Counted from the stretch's first letter, positions 55,591-64,000 are shown. The stretch is DNA of 64,000 nt from Microbacterium sp. Leaf151 (GCF_001424225.1 NZ_LMOR01000004.1:996678-1060677); one strand, 5' to 3'. The notes: generated by a model from the letters alone, not told the origin. Numbers and translations: made by a program.

Positions 55591-55641
55591 TTCACCTTAA
55601 GGTGAAGACCAACGGGCGTGGCGTGTTCACCTTAAGGTGAA
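55591..55641. promoter_or_regulatory. Two copies of a perfect 16-bp palindrome
   Basis: TTCACCTTAAGGTGAA occurs at 55591-55606 and 55626-55641, 35 bp centre to centre, within the 325-bp gene-free interval 55465-55789. The only gene that starts nearby is the Ig-like surface protein (about 130 bp away on the minus strand). The site form suggests a dimeric repressor or MerR-like activator, not encoded in the vicinity. Confidence 0.8.
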
Positions 55642-55789
55642 GCGTGAGGACGTCGGCTCCATGTGGCGCGGGCCGGGCAAGTTCAGAGAACGACCGACTC
55701 CGGTGGGCCCGCTCACGTCACGTCGAGGGGCATGCGGAAGGTAGCTCCACCCGCACTACGCCTTTCGCCGCTCCCCGGCGGCAGCGATG

Positions 55790-57007
55790 TCACCAGCGAT
55801 GCCCCGTGCGCCTCTCCCACGCCGCCTCGACCGACTCCCGTCTGGCCATGACGATCGCGGCGGGAACGACGAGCAGCAATGCCGCGCCGAGCACGAGGAG
55901 CCCCGCCGTCCATCCGCCGGTCAGCTCGTGCGTCACCCCGATCGCGAGGGGCATGAGCGCCGCGAAGGCGTAGCCCGTGCTCTGCACGAAGGCGCTGACC
56001 GCGACGGCGGTCTCGTGCGAGCGCGTGCGCAGCCCGAACAGCACGAGGGCGAGCGGGAACATGAGGGGCGGGATGCCGATGAGCACCACCCACAGTGCGG
56101 TCGCCGCCGCGGGCGCCACGAGAAGACCGACGATCCCCGTCAGCCCGCCGAGGATCGCCACCGCGTAGAACGGGGTCGTCCGCCCGAGGCGCGCCACGAG
56201 CACGGGCACCAGCAGCGAGACCGGAAGCCCCATGAACGCGAACAGGGCGAGCAGACCGCCCGCCTCGGCGGCATCCACCCCGGCGTCGTCGATGAGGATC
56301 AGCGGCAGCCACGCGAACATCCCGTACGCGACGGCGGAGTTCACGCCGAACGTGATCACCAGCGCCCAGGTCTGCGGCACCCGCACGATGCGCGACAGCA
56401 CCGACGCCCGGGGTTGCGCGACGATGTCGGAGCGCGAGGCACGGGCGCGCACACTCATCGCGATCCACGGCACCACCGCGACCACCGCCACGGCCGCCCA
56501 CGTCACGAACGACCCCCGCCAGCCGACCGCCTCAGCGAGGGGCACGGCCACGAGCGGCGGCGTGAACGTCGCCACGGCCATCGTGGTCGAGTACACGGTG
56601 GTCATGAGTCCGATGCGCTCGGGGAAGTACTTCTTCACCACGGTGGGCAGCAGCACGTTCGCCACCCCTACGGCGGCAAAGACACCTGCGGTGGCCGCCA
56701 GCAGCGTCCAGGCGTCGACGGCGGCCGCGCGCAGCGCCAGCATCACGGCGCCGACGATCGCGGCGACGAGCACCGTGCGCTCCAGACCGAGACGTCGCTC
56801 GATCGCCGGCGTCACCATGCCCGACAGGGCGAACGCGACGGGCGGCGCCATGCCGATGAGCCCGACGACCGCGGCGGGCACCTCGAAGTCGCGGCCGATC
56901 ACCGTCAGCAGGGGTGACAGCGACGCCACCGCGATGCGCAGCGTCAACGCGAGCAGCACGACGGCGGCCGCGGCGAGCGCGACATTTCCCGCCGCGCGGC
57001 GGGTCAA
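55790..57007 (-). CDS. MFS permease (CynX/NimT-like)
   Basis: The 405-residue protein has 12 helices and the pattern of the cyanate/nitroimidazole transporter group (RIAVASLSPLLTVIGRDF, VANVLLPTVVKKYFPERIGLMTTVYSTTMA, GFVTWAAVA-like repeats). TTG at 57007 overlaps the purF stop (TTGA), and AGGAG lies two bases before it, so translation is coupled to purF. The next in-frame starts would cut the first helix. Substrate unknown. Confidence 0.85.
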   Translation of the reverse strand: MTRRAAGNVALAAAAVVLLALTLRIAVASLSPLLTVIGRDFEVPAAVVGLIGMAPPVAFALSGMVTPAIERRLGLERTVLVAAIVGAVMLALRAAAVDAWTLLAATAGVFAAVGVANVLLPTVVKKYFPERIGLMTTVYSTTMAVATFTPPLVAVPLAEAVGWRGSFVTWAAVAVVAVVPWIAMSVRARASRSDIVAQPRASVLSRIVRVPQTWALVITFGVNSAVAYGMFAWLPLILIDDAGVDAAEAGGLLALFAFMGLPVSLLVPVLVARLGRTTPFYAVAILGGLTGIVGLLVAPAAATALWVVLIGIPPLMFPLALVLFGLRTRSHETAVAVSAFVQSTGYAFAALMPLAIGVTHELTGGWTAGLLVLGAALLLVVPAAIVMARRESVEAAWERRTGHRW

Positions 57008-58479
57008 GACTCCTGGCTGCCCTCGACCCAGGCGAGGTACTCCTCCGACACGGTTCCCGTGACGTAGCGGCCGTCGAAGCAGCTCATGTCGAGGTCGACC
57101 AGGTCGGTGCCCTCCATGATCGCGGCCTTCAGGTCGTCGACCTCCTGGTACACCAGGTAGTCGCACCCGAGCTCCGCGGCGATCTCGGGGATCGTGCGGT
57201 CGTGCGCGACGAGCTCGTGGCGCGAGGGCATGTTGATTCCGTACACGTGCGGGTACCGCACGGGCGGCGCGGCCGACGCGAACGTCACGCTGAGCGCGCC
57301 GGCATCCCGCGCCATCTGGATGATCTCGCGGCTCGTGGTGCCGCGGACGATCGAGTCGTCGACGAGCAGCACGTTCTTGCCCTGGAACTCGGTCGACATC
57401 GCGTTGAGCTTCTGGCGCACGCTCTTCTTGCGCACTGCCTGCCCGGGCATGATGAAGGTCCGGCCGACGTAGCGGTTCTTGTAGAAGCCCTCGCGGTACT
57501 CGATTCCGAGCTTGCGGGCCACCTGCATCGCCGCCGGGCGGGCGGAGTCGGGGATCGGCATGACCACGTCGATGGACCCCGCGGGGGTGTACTTCGCGAC
57601 CGTGTCGGCGAGACGCTCGCCCATGCGCAAGCGCGTCTCGTACACCGAGACGCCGTTCATCACGGAGTCGGGGCGAGCCAGGTAGACGTACTCGAACGAG
57701 CACGGGGCCAGCGTCGCGTTCGGCGCGCACTGCTGGGCGTGGAGCGTGCCGTCGAGGGCGACGAACACCGCCTCGCCGGGCTCGATGTCGCGCACGACCT
57801 CGAAGCCGGCGTTCTCGAGCACGAGCGACTCGGATGCCACGATGAACTCGTCGCGCGGCTCGCCGCCCGGCACGTCGGCGGCGGGGCGCTTGCCGAGGAT
57901 GAGGGGACGGATGCCGAACGGGTCGCGGAAGGCGAGGAGTCCGTAGCCGGCGATGAGGGCGATGGAGGCGTAGGAGCCCTCGACGCGCTCGTGCACGCGG
58001 GCGACCGCGCGGAAGACCTGCGCGGGGTCGAGATCGGGTCCGGTGATCTCGGACTGCAGCTCGGAACCCAGGATGTTCACCAGCAGCTCGGTGTCGCTGC
58101 TGGTGTTGAGGTGACGGCGGTCCTTGCTGAACAGCTCACGGGTGAGCTCGCGCGTGTTCGTCAGGTTGCCGTTGTGCACCAGCACGATGCCGTACGGGGC
58201 GTTGACGTAGAAGGGCTGCGCCTCTTCTTCGTTCGACGCGGTGCCCTTGGTGGCGTAGCGCACATGGCCGAGGCCGATGTCGCCGAGGAGTGCCCGCATA
58301 TCGCGCGTGCGGAACGCCTCGCGCACCTGGCCGCGGGCCTTGTGGATGTGGAAGACACCGCTCGCCTCGGCGGTGGCCATGCCCGTGGAGTCCTGTCCGC
58401 GGTGCTGAAGGAGGAGGAGCGCGTCGTAGATCTCCTGGTTGACCGGGCCTTGCCCGGCCATGCCGACGATGCCGCACAT
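57004..58479 (-). CDS. purF: Amidophosphoribosyltransferase
   Basis: The 491-residue enzyme makes phosphoribosylamine from PRPP and glutamine, first step of purine synthesis. Cys2 (MCGIVGM) is the glutaminase nucleophile, with HRGQDS and the PRPP loop VLLVDDSIVRGTTS. There is no propeptide before the Cys, as in the E. coli type. It begins 6 bp after the purM stop. Confidence 0.97.
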   Translation of the reverse strand: MCGIVGMAGQGPVNQEIYDALLLLQHRGQDSTGMATAEASGVFHIHKARGQVREAFRTRDMRALLGDIGLGHVRYATKGTASNEEEAQPFYVNAPYGIVLVHNGNLTNTRELTRELFSKDRRHLNTSSDTELLVNILGSELQSEITGPDLDPAQVFRAVARVHERVEGSYASIALIAGYGLLAFRDPFGIRPLILGKRPAADVPGGEPRDEFIVASESLVLENAGFEVVRDIEPGEAVFVALDGTLHAQQCAPNATLAPCSFEYVYLARPDSVMNGVSVYETRLRMGERLADTVAKYTPAGSIDVVMPIPDSARPAAMQVARKLGIEYREGFYKNRYVGRTFIMPGQAVRKKSVRQKLNAMSTEFQGKNVLLVDDSIVRGTTSREIIQMARDAGALSVTFASAAPPVRYPHVYGINMPSRHELVAHDRTIPEIAAELGCDYLVYQEVDDLKAAIMEGTDLVDLDMSCFDGRYVTGTVSEEYLAWVEGSQES

Positions 58480-58485
58480 GGGGTG

Positions 58486-59628
58486 TTAGCTCGCTCCGTT
58501 CGCCGGGTGTCCGGCATCCGCGTAGGTCCCGACCAGGCGCACGGCGCCTCCGTCGACGCCCTTCGCGCCCTGTTCGTACTCGCCTTCGGGGCGCGCGTCG
58601 TCACGGACGACCCCGACCTGCCACGTGGCGATGCCCTCGGCCGTGAGCGCCGCGGTCGCGGCATCCGCGATCTCGGGTGCGACGACGGCGAGGAAGCCGA
58701 TGCCGAGGTTCCACGTGCCCTCGGTCGCGGTCAGCTCGAGCCCGCCGATGTCGGCGAGCACGCGGAACACCGGCGACGGGCTCCACGTCGAGCGGTCGAC
58801 GTCGACCCACGTGTCCTGCGGCAGCACGCGCGCGAGGTTGGCCGCGATGCCGCCCCCGGTGACATGGCTGAGCGAATGGATGCCGGAGCCCACCGCCTCG
58901 TCGTCGAGCAGGCGCAGCAGGGGCGAGGTGTACAGGCGCGTGGGCTCCAGCAGCGCTTCGCCCCAGGTGCCCCCGAGCTCGGCCGACGCGGCACCGTAGG
59001 CGATGCCCGCGCCGGTGATGATGTGGCGCACGAGCGAGTAGCCATTGGAGTGCAGGCCGCTGGAGGCGAGGGCGAGCACGACGTCGCCGCCACGCACGCG
59101 GTCGGCGCCGAGGATGCGGTCGGCCTCGACCACGCCGGTCGCCGCCCCCGCGACGTCGTAGTCGTCGACGCCGAGCAGGCCGGGGTGCTCGGCGGTCTCG
59201 CCACCGACGAGCGCGGTACCGGTCATCGAGCAGCCGCGCGCGATTCCCGCGACGATGTCGGCGATGCGCTGCGGCACCACCTTGCCGCACGCGATGTAGT
59301 CGGTCATGAAGAGCGGGCGGGCACCGACCACGACGATGTCGTCGACGACCATGCCGACGAGGTCTTCGCCGATGGTGTCGTGCTTGTCGATGGCCTGCGC
59401 GATGGCGACCTTCGTGCCGACGCCGTCGGTGCTGGTCGCGAGCAGCGGCTTGGCGTAGTCGCGCAGCGCCGAGGCGTCGAAGAGGCCGGCGAAGCCACCG
59501 ACACCGCCGAGCACTTCGGGGCCGTGGGTGCGACGCACGGCCGACTTCATCAGTTCGACGGCGAGGTCTCCGGCGGCAGTGTCGACGCCGGCGGCGGAAT
59601 AGGGGTTTTCGTGGGGAGCGGAAGCCAC
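58486..59628 (-). CDS. purM: Phosphoribosylformylglycinamidine cyclo-ligase
   Basis: The 380-residue enzyme closes the imidazole ring to form AIR. Motifs STDGVGTKVAIA, GEDLVGMVVDDIVVVGARPLFMTDY, GGETAEHPG and SHVTGGGIAANLAR are diagnostic. GTG at 59628 has only a weak ribosome site. Forms an operon with purF and the MFS gene. Confidence 0.97.
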   Translation of the reverse strand: MASAPHENPYSAAGVDTAAGDLAVELMKSAVRRTHGPEVLGGVGGFAGLFDASALRDYAKPLLATSTDGVGTKVAIAQAIDKHDTIGEDLVGMVVDDIVVVGARPLFMTDYIACGKVVPQRIADIVAGIARGCSMTGTALVGGETAEHPGLLGVDDYDVAGAATGVVEADRILGADRVRGGDVVLALASSGLHSNGYSLVRHIITGAGIAYGAASAELGGTWGEALLEPTRLYTSPLLRLLDDEAVGSGIHSLSHVTGGGIAANLARVLPQDTWVDVDRSTWSPSPVFRVLADIGGLELTATEGTWNLGIGFLAVVAPEIADAATAALTAEGIATWQVGVVRDDARPEGEYEQGAKGVDGGAVRLVGTYADAGHPANGAS

Positions 59629-59805
59629 CGCAACAGACTACCCGGGGTGGACGCGCGCGCGTTCCGCGCGGGTCGGGCCCGCGGCCGCAGGCGCAAGCGC
59701 AAGCAGGGCGGCGGGGGCGCGGGTGTCGGCGTCGGCGCAGGCCGGGTTCGCGTCTGCGACGGCCGGGTTCGCTTCCGCGATAGCAGTGGGAACAGGTGCG
59801 GCGAG

Positions 59806-60050
59806 GGAGGAGATTCGGCGACGGGAGGACAAGTCGGGCCCCCGGCATCCTCCCCTCCCGGAATCTCCTCCGCTCCGGGGGCGGACACGGAACCGACACC
59901 GCGCGAGCGCCTCTCAGGACCGCGCTGCCGCGCACCCGTCCCGAGTGCGGCACCTGCCGAGCGCGGGCTTGGGGCACGTCCGTCGGAGGAGATCCGGCGA
60001 CGGGAGGACGCGTTGGGCCCCCGGCATCCTCCCCTCCCGGAATCTCCTCC
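59806..60050. repeat. Two GC-rich hairpin elements (copies A and B)
   Basis: In the gene-free interval 59629-60081, which must also hold the purM promoter, two 66-bp elements occur at 59806-59871 and 59985-60050. Each begins GGAGGAGAT(T/C)C and ends GAATCTCCTCC, and has inner arms GACGGGAGGAC and CATCCTCCCCTCCCG. They are over 85% alike and are related to copies C and D at 61041 and 61139. Confidence 0.85.
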
Positions 60051-60081
60051 GCTCCCGGGGTCGGCAACGGAATTCGCTGCG

Positions 60082-60936
60082 TCAGCGGGCTCGATGCAAG
60101 CCCTGCGCGATGGCCTGCACGATGAGGAGCTGAACAGACGGCCAGTCCTCGACCATCTGGCGATAACCGACGCGGATGACGTGATACCCGTTCAGGGTCA
60201 GGAGCGTGTCGTGGCGGATGTCGGCCTCGCGTTGCGCGCCCACGTGATGACCGCCGTCGACCTGCAGCACGAGCTTCTCCCCGATCAGCAGGTCGACCCG
60301 GTGACCCAGGATCCACGCCTGCGGTGTGAGTCGTTCGCGCAGCCACCGCAGCCGGACGATCAAGAAGGTCTCGAGACCGGAGTCCGGCAGGGGCGTCGCC
60401 TCCTCGGCCAGGTCTCGCGCGCGTCCTGAGAGGGGGTAGCGCCGCATCTCGTCGAGGGTGACGAGCCGTTTGTTCAATGCCGAGTCCCACACGGCCAGCG
60501 CTTGCTCCGCCGGAAGGCACGCGCTCACGATCCCGAGCACGTTGACAACTCCATCGACGAGGCTTTCCGGATGCCGCGGAAGCAACGGTCGCGCACGGTG
60601 GACGCGCGTCCCGGACGCGACGACGATTCGCCCCGCATGCGCCGGTGCCGCCACGTGGAAGACGTACTGATCGAGGACCCACAACCCGTGACGCGCAGCC
60701 GCGGTACAGCAGGCGAGCGTCACCCCCGCCCGCGCAGCCGCGACGAGAAGGGGGTCGGCATCGGGGAGCGCGACCCACCGTCGACGAACCCGGAGAAGAG
60801 CACCGGTCCGCACGGCCGCGGCAATGGTGTCAGGGGACGTCCCCTCGCGCTGCATTCGCGCCGATGGGGCGACCCCGTCGAGCGCGCGGACGCGGCTGAC
60901 GAGGGCATCGATGCGTTGCGAGAAAGGTGAACTCAT
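60082..60936 (-). CDS. DUF559 endonuclease-like protein with AbiEi-like N-terminus
   Basis: The 284-residue protein has an N-terminal winged-helix region like AbiEi antitoxins (GTSPDTIAAAVRTGALLRVRRRWV) and a C-terminal restriction-like domain of the DUF559/Vsr type (HRVDLLIGEKLVLQVDGG...HDTLLTLNGYHVIRVGYRQMVEDW) with Asp and Gln-x-Asp catalytic-type residues. No AbiEii toxin is adjacent, so this is one of the orphan forms common in actinobacteria, of unknown role. Related hairpin elements flank it on both sides. Confidence 0.8.
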   Translation of the reverse strand: MSSPFSQRIDALVSRVRALDGVAPSARMQREGTSPDTIAAAVRTGALLRVRRRWVALPDADPLLVAAARAGVTLACCTAAARHGLWVLDQYVFHVAAPAHAGRIVVASGTRVHRARPLLPRHPESLVDGVVNVLGIVSACLPAEQALAVWDSALNKRLVTLDEMRRYPLSGRARDLAEEATPLPDSGLETFLIVRLRWLRERLTPQAWILGHRVDLLIGEKLVLQVDGGHHVGAQREADIRHDTLLTLNGYHVIRVGYRQMVEDWPSVQLLIVQAIAQGLHRAR

Positions 60937-61040
60937 CGAGGTAGCGTGCCCGGCTGCTCGGAATCGGTGTGGAAGCCGGGGGCGCCGCCTGTGGACAACC
61001 GGGTGGGGAGGAGGGGCGCGCACCACCGGCCACCTGCCCG

Positions 61041-61208
61041 CGAGCGGAGGACATCCCGCGACCGGAGGACCCCCAGGGCCATGGCATCCTCCCCTACCGG
61101 AAACTCCTCCCCCGCACACACGCCACCCGCACACACCGCGAGCGGAGGACATCCCGCGACCGGAGGACCCCGCAGTGCATGGCATCGTCCCCTCCCGGAA
61201 TCTCCTCC
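61041..61208. repeat. Two GC-rich hairpin elements (copies C and D)
   Basis: Elements at 61041-61110 and 61139-61208 (70 bp each, 98 bp apart) share the core GCGGAGGACATCCCGCGACC, GGAGGAC, GGCATC-TCCCCT-CCGGAA-CTCCTCC. They lie in the 428-bp divergent interval 60937-61364, which holds no gene. The same end sequence occurs in copies A and B. A run of GCGCCCGGTGCCCC repeats follows at about 61215-61255. Confidence 0.85.
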
Positions 61209-61364
61209 CCTGTGCCCCGCGCCCGGTGCCCCGCGCCCGGTGCTCCGCGCCCGAGGCCCCACACACGGCCCTCCCGCCGCCCCCGCCCCTCCGCTCTCCC
61301 CGCCGAACCCCCGACCGGGCGCAAGGCCGTCCCCCCGGGCGCGGAGCGTCCCTAAGCTGTCGGC

Positions 61365-61976
61365 ATGACGAGCGGTCAACCGGAGTGGGTGATCCGCGAG
61401 GACGCCGGGCAATCGGTGCTCGTCGCGCTGTATCTGCGCCAGGTGCTCGGCATCCGCTCTCCCGAGGAGCTTCCGGCTCTCCGGCGCGTGCCGCCCCCGA
61501 TGATCACGAGCGACACGGATGCCGCGCACGCACAGCTGGAGCGCGAGTGGCGGGGCTTCTGGGCGATGACCGTCGAGCCGCAGGCGCACCCCTCACCCGT
61601 ACCGCTGGAGCTGGTGGACGGGTTCGGCGGCCTCGTCGCCCTGCCCGTCGACGGCGCCGACACGCTGCGCCGGGCCGCGACCGCGCACGCCGACGACGCG
61701 CTCGACTTCGCCCGCCTCGCCCATGATCGCTACTCGCGGGAATCGGCGGCGCGTCCGGGTGTGTCGTACCGCGCCTACGCCAGCGCGATCGCGGCGCACG
61801 AGCGGACCGTGGGCAGGCGTGCACACTCGTTCGAGTTGAACGTGCAGGTGCTGCCGCTGACTCAGCGGGGGGTGTGGTGGATCGGCTCACTGACCGTGGC
61901 GGTCACCGACGGTCTGCGCAGCGACGTCGTGGCCTTCGACGCCGCGATCCACCCGATCATCGCGGAGCTGGCCTGA
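61365..61976 (+). CDS. Conserved hypothetical protein
   Basis: A 203-residue soluble protein (MTSGQPEWVIREDAGQSVLV...). Balanced composition, mixed alpha/beta pattern, no signal peptide or membrane helix, and a clean stop 4 bp before a convergent gene support a real gene. I recognise no domain. A tryptophan-rich strand pair near the end (GVWWIGSLTVAVTDGLRSDVVAF) looks conserved. Confidence 0.75.
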   Translation: MTSGQPEWVIREDAGQSVLVALYLRQVLGIRSPEELPALRRVPPPMITSDTDAAHAQLEREWRGFWAMTVEPQAHPSPVPLELVDGFGGLVALPVDGADTLRRAATAHADDALDFARLAHDRYSRESAARPGVSYRAYASAIAAHERTVGRRAHSFELNVQVLPLTQRGVWWIGSLTVAVTDGLRSDVVAFDAAIHPIIAELA

Positions 61977-61979
61977 AGA

Positions 61980-62315
61980 TCAGACCTCGTACTGCTCGTG
62001 GTCGACCATGACGCGGCGCGTGCGCCCATTGAGGACCCGCTCGAAGATCAGCGCGACGATCGCGGCGAGCACGACGCCCGCGACGACGCAGATGAGAGCG
62101 GTGAAGCCGAACACCTGCAGCTCGGAGTAGACGACCTGCGTGTAGGGGCTGATGTCGGATCCGTCTATCGCGACCGTCAGGATCAGGGCGACCAGGATGC
62201 CGAGGAACGCCCCCGCCGCCAGGAACACGCCGTACTTGGGTGCGCGACGTACGGTCGCGGTCTCGATGTCGTCGCGGACGTACACCGGTCGTTCGGGGGC
62301 GGGCTGCTCGGCCAT
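61980..62315 (-). CDS. Small two-helix membrane protein
   Basis: The 111-residue protein has a 30-residue soluble N-terminus, two membrane helices (YGVFLAAGAFLGILVALILTVAI and ALICVVAGVVLAAIVALIF) and a basic tail. It matches a small membrane family seen near purine genes in Microbacteriaceae, sometimes labelled Trk potassium transporter without clear reason. Function unknown. Confidence 0.8.
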   Translation of the reverse strand: MAEQPAPERPVYVRDDIETATVRRAPKYGVFLAAGAFLGILVALILTVAIDGSDISPYTQVVYSELQVFGFTALICVVAGVVLAAIVALIFERVLNGRTRRVMVDHEQYEV

Positions 62316-62370
62316 GTGCTCATTCTCCCACCGTCGCGGTCTCCGTGGGCCGTGACCTTTCGGCGTCGAG

Positions 62371-63342
62371 TCAGCGTCGGGGCCCGCGCGGCGGCGCGGT
62401 GGAGCTGCGCACGATGAGTTGCGAGGGCAGCACGGTCTCGTCGATCGGCGCACCGCCCACCATCGCCTGAAGCAGCAGCTCGACGGCCAGGGCGCCGGAG
62501 CGGGCGATCGGCATACGGACAGTGGTGAGACTCGGGGTGACGGCGCCGGCGAGGTCGATGTCGTCGATGCCGACGATGCTGATGTCGTCGGGGCAGACGC
62601 GGCCGAGCTCGGCCATTCCCGCCTCGAGGCCCAGGGCGACGAGGTCGTTGTAGGCGATCACCGCGGTGGCGCCGCTGGCGACGGCGGCCGCGGCCCCTGC
62701 CCGGCCTCCTTGAATGGATGCCGCGTGATGGCTCAATCGCGTGAGACGGATGCCGAAGCGCTCGCACGCGCGGGCCACGGCACCCACGCGCTGCTCGTCG
62801 GCCCAGGAGCCGTGCGGTCCGGACGCATACGCGACGTGGTCGTGACCGAGGGCCGAGAGGTGCTCCACCGCCTGGGTCGGTCCCCGCTCGGCATCCATCA
62901 CCACGCACACCGCGCCGGGGAGGACGCGGTTGATCACGACATGCGGGGTGTCGCGGACGAGAGCGAGCACCTCGTCCTCGGGAAGGCGCGGAGAGCACAG
63001 CACCAGGCCGTCGGTACGGCATCCGAGTTCGATGGATTCGCGTTCGCGGCGGAGGTCTTCGTCGGCGTCGAACAACACGATGCGATGCCGACCGTGCCAC
63101 GCCTGCCCCTGTATCGCCTTGAGCAGGGTGGCGTAGACCGGGTTCGCGGCATCCGGGACCACCACCGCGATCGTGCGCGTCCCCGTGGCCACCTGGGGCG
63201 TGGAGTACCCCAGTTCGACGGCGGATCGGCGCACGCGCTCGAGCGTGGCGGGCGCCAATCGGTCCGGTTCGCCGAAGGCGCGTGACGCGGTGGCGATCGA
63301 CACTCCCGCGTGCCGCGCCACTTCTGTGAGGTTCGCCGCCAT
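62371..63342 (-). CDS. LacI-family transcriptional regulator
   Basis: The 323-residue protein has the LacI helix-turn-helix (TEVARHAGVSIATASRAFG, residues 5-24), hinge, and periplasmic-binding-like sugar domain ending VGIDDIDLAGAVTPSLTTVRMP. AGGAGGTGG gives a strong ribosome site. It is divergent from a mannitol dehydrogenase-family gene 89 bp away and probably controls it in response to a polyol or hexuronate. Confidence 0.95.
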   Translation of the reverse strand: MAANLTEVARHAGVSIATASRAFGEPDRLAPATLERVRRSAVELGYSTPQVATGTRTIAVVVPDAANPVYATLLKAIQGQAWHGRHRIVLFDADEDLRRERESIELGCRTDGLVLCSPRLPEDEVLALVRDTPHVVINRVLPGAVCVVMDAERGPTQAVEHLSALGHDHVAYASGPHGSWADEQRVGAVARACERFGIRLTRLSHHAASIQGGRAGAAAAVASGATAVIAYNDLVALGLEAGMAELGRVCPDDISIVGIDDIDLAGAVTPSLTTVRMPIARSGALAVELLLQAMVGGAPIDETVLPSQLIVRSSTAPPRGPRR

Positions 63343-63402
63343 CTCCACCTCCTGTCGCCGTGTGTCCATCATCCTTCATCGTTCGATGTAAACACTTGAC
63401 AA

Positions 63403-63414
63403 GTTTGTACAAAC
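63403..63414. promoter_or_regulatory. Likely LacI-type operator
   Basis: GTTTGTACAAAC is a perfect 12-bp palindrome, preceded by ACTTGACAAGT, in the 89-bp region between the LacI gene and the dehydrogenase. TTGACA at 63396-63401 could be the -35 of the dehydrogenase promoter. Confidence 0.65.
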
Positions 63415-63431
63415 AACTGCACACTGTTTCC

Positions 63432-64000
63432 ATGCCGATCATCGACGATCCCCTCGAGGCGACCCGTGCCGCATCCGACGGAGCCGCTGCGACCGCTCGC
63501 CTGACCCGCGCCACGTCCGGCACGGTGGCGATCCCCGCGGCGCCCGCCGCCGCCGGGATCCTGCACCTGGGCCTGGGCAGCTTCCACCGCGCTCACCAGG
63601 CCGTCTACACCGCCGCCGCCCTCCGCGCCGACGGCGGGGACTGGGGAATCGTCGGAGTCGCCTCGCGGTCGCGGCGCATCGTCGACTCCCTGCACGCGCA
63701 AGATCACCTCTACGCCGTCGCGACCGTCTCGCCCACGGAGACCTCGCTCGAGATTCCGGGCGTCCACACCGACTCCTACGTCGCCGCCGACGACCCGGCG
63801 CGCGTGGTCGCCGACCTCGCCGACCCGCGGATCCGCATCGCCACGCTCACCGTGACCGAGAACGGCTACAACTACTCGCCCTCGAGTCAGCGGCTCGACG
63901 TGGCCGACCCGATCGTCGCCGCCGACATCCGCGGCGGCGCTCCCCGGTCCACGATCGGGCAGCTCGCCCGCGGGCTCCAGCGTCGCGCCCGGGCCGGCGG
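63432..64000 (+). CDS. Mannitol 2-dehydrogenase family protein, N-terminal part
   Basis: The 189 visible residues show the polyol-specific long-chain dehydrogenase start: ILHLGLGSFHRAHQAVYTAA, the GxGxFxRxH NAD-binding block, and TLTVTENGYNYS. The family converts mannitol to fructose, or mannonate/altronate to uronates; the specificity cannot be read here. The gene is cut at the window end. No clear ribosome site precedes ATG 63432. Confidence 0.9.
   Translation, partial: MPIIDDPLEATRAASDGAAATARLTRATSGTVAIPAAPAAAGILHLGLGSFHRAHQAVYTAAALRADGGDWGIVGVASRSRRIVDSLHAQDHLYAVATVSPTETSLEIPGVHTDSYVAADDPARVVADLADPRIRIATLTVTENGYNYSPSSQRLDVADPIVAADIRGGAPRSTIGQLARGLQRRARAG

Noticed and set aside
55790..57007. 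CynX-like permease as a member of the cyanide-related Nit1C system
   Set aside because: It is about 7 kb away with unrelated genes between, and is coupled to purF instead.
56914..60429. A 1171-residue plus-strand frame opposite purF and purM
   Set aside because: Shadow of the purine genes, with no recognisable domain.

Overview
The window is a continuous chromosomal segment of a high-GC actinobacterium. The gene content (CGNR zinc finger, DUF3073, LCP and CstA proteins, paired CrcB, purF-purM order), the many GTG starts and ATGA/GTGA stop-start overlaps, and the abundance of the words GGATGCC and GCATCC fit Microbacterium or a close member of the Microbacteriaceae. This placement is an inference from style and content, not from a marker gene. 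No rRNA, tRNA, CRISPR array, insertion sequence or prophage was recognised.

Layout. 1-5 kb: the end of a cation/proton antiporter, an array of 113-bp repeats with long hairpins, a degenerate serine-recombinase-like protein and a UvrA paralogue. 4-13 kb: a DEAD-box helicase, Tag glycosylase, an acyl-CoA oxidase-type flavoenzyme, RecQ and a CGNR regulator. 12.5-19 kb: a carbon-uptake module in which a CstA-family carrier, YbdD, a LytS-type kinase and a LytTR regulator form one transcription unit, followed by a DUF485 protein and a sodium:solute symporter. 19-30 kb: GNAT-pirin pair, a large secreted subtilase, an LCP envelope enzyme, a VanY carboxypeptidase, an AAA+ ATPase, and a radical SAM gene behind a perfect SOS box. 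30-39 kb: a second DEAD-box helicase with a decapeptide repeat region, a monooxygenase-like/epimerase pair, a DUF998 protein and an RND efflux pump.

39.5-48.5 kb is the most interesting part: a nine-gene minus-strand operon of the Nit1C type (radical SAM NitD, fused NitE-NitF, NitB, nitrilase NitC, NitG, flavoprotein NitH), a cluster reported to be needed for cyanide assimilation in other bacteria. Here it is extended by a second nitrilase homologue that has lost its catalytic Cys and Glu (both Asp), a glycosyltransferase and an adenylate-forming ligase, nearly all joined by overlapping stop and start codons.

48.7-64 kb: paired fluoride channels, topoisomerase IB, a DUF4097-PadR pair behind two perfect palindromic operators that bracket a promoter -10 box, UspA, DUF3073, a Tat-exported Ig-like surface protein near two copies of a 16-bp palindrome, an MFS permease coupled to purF, purM, a DUF559/AbiEi-like gene flanked on both sides by related GC-rich hairpin elements, and a divergent LacI regulator/mannitol dehydrogenase pair cut by the window end.
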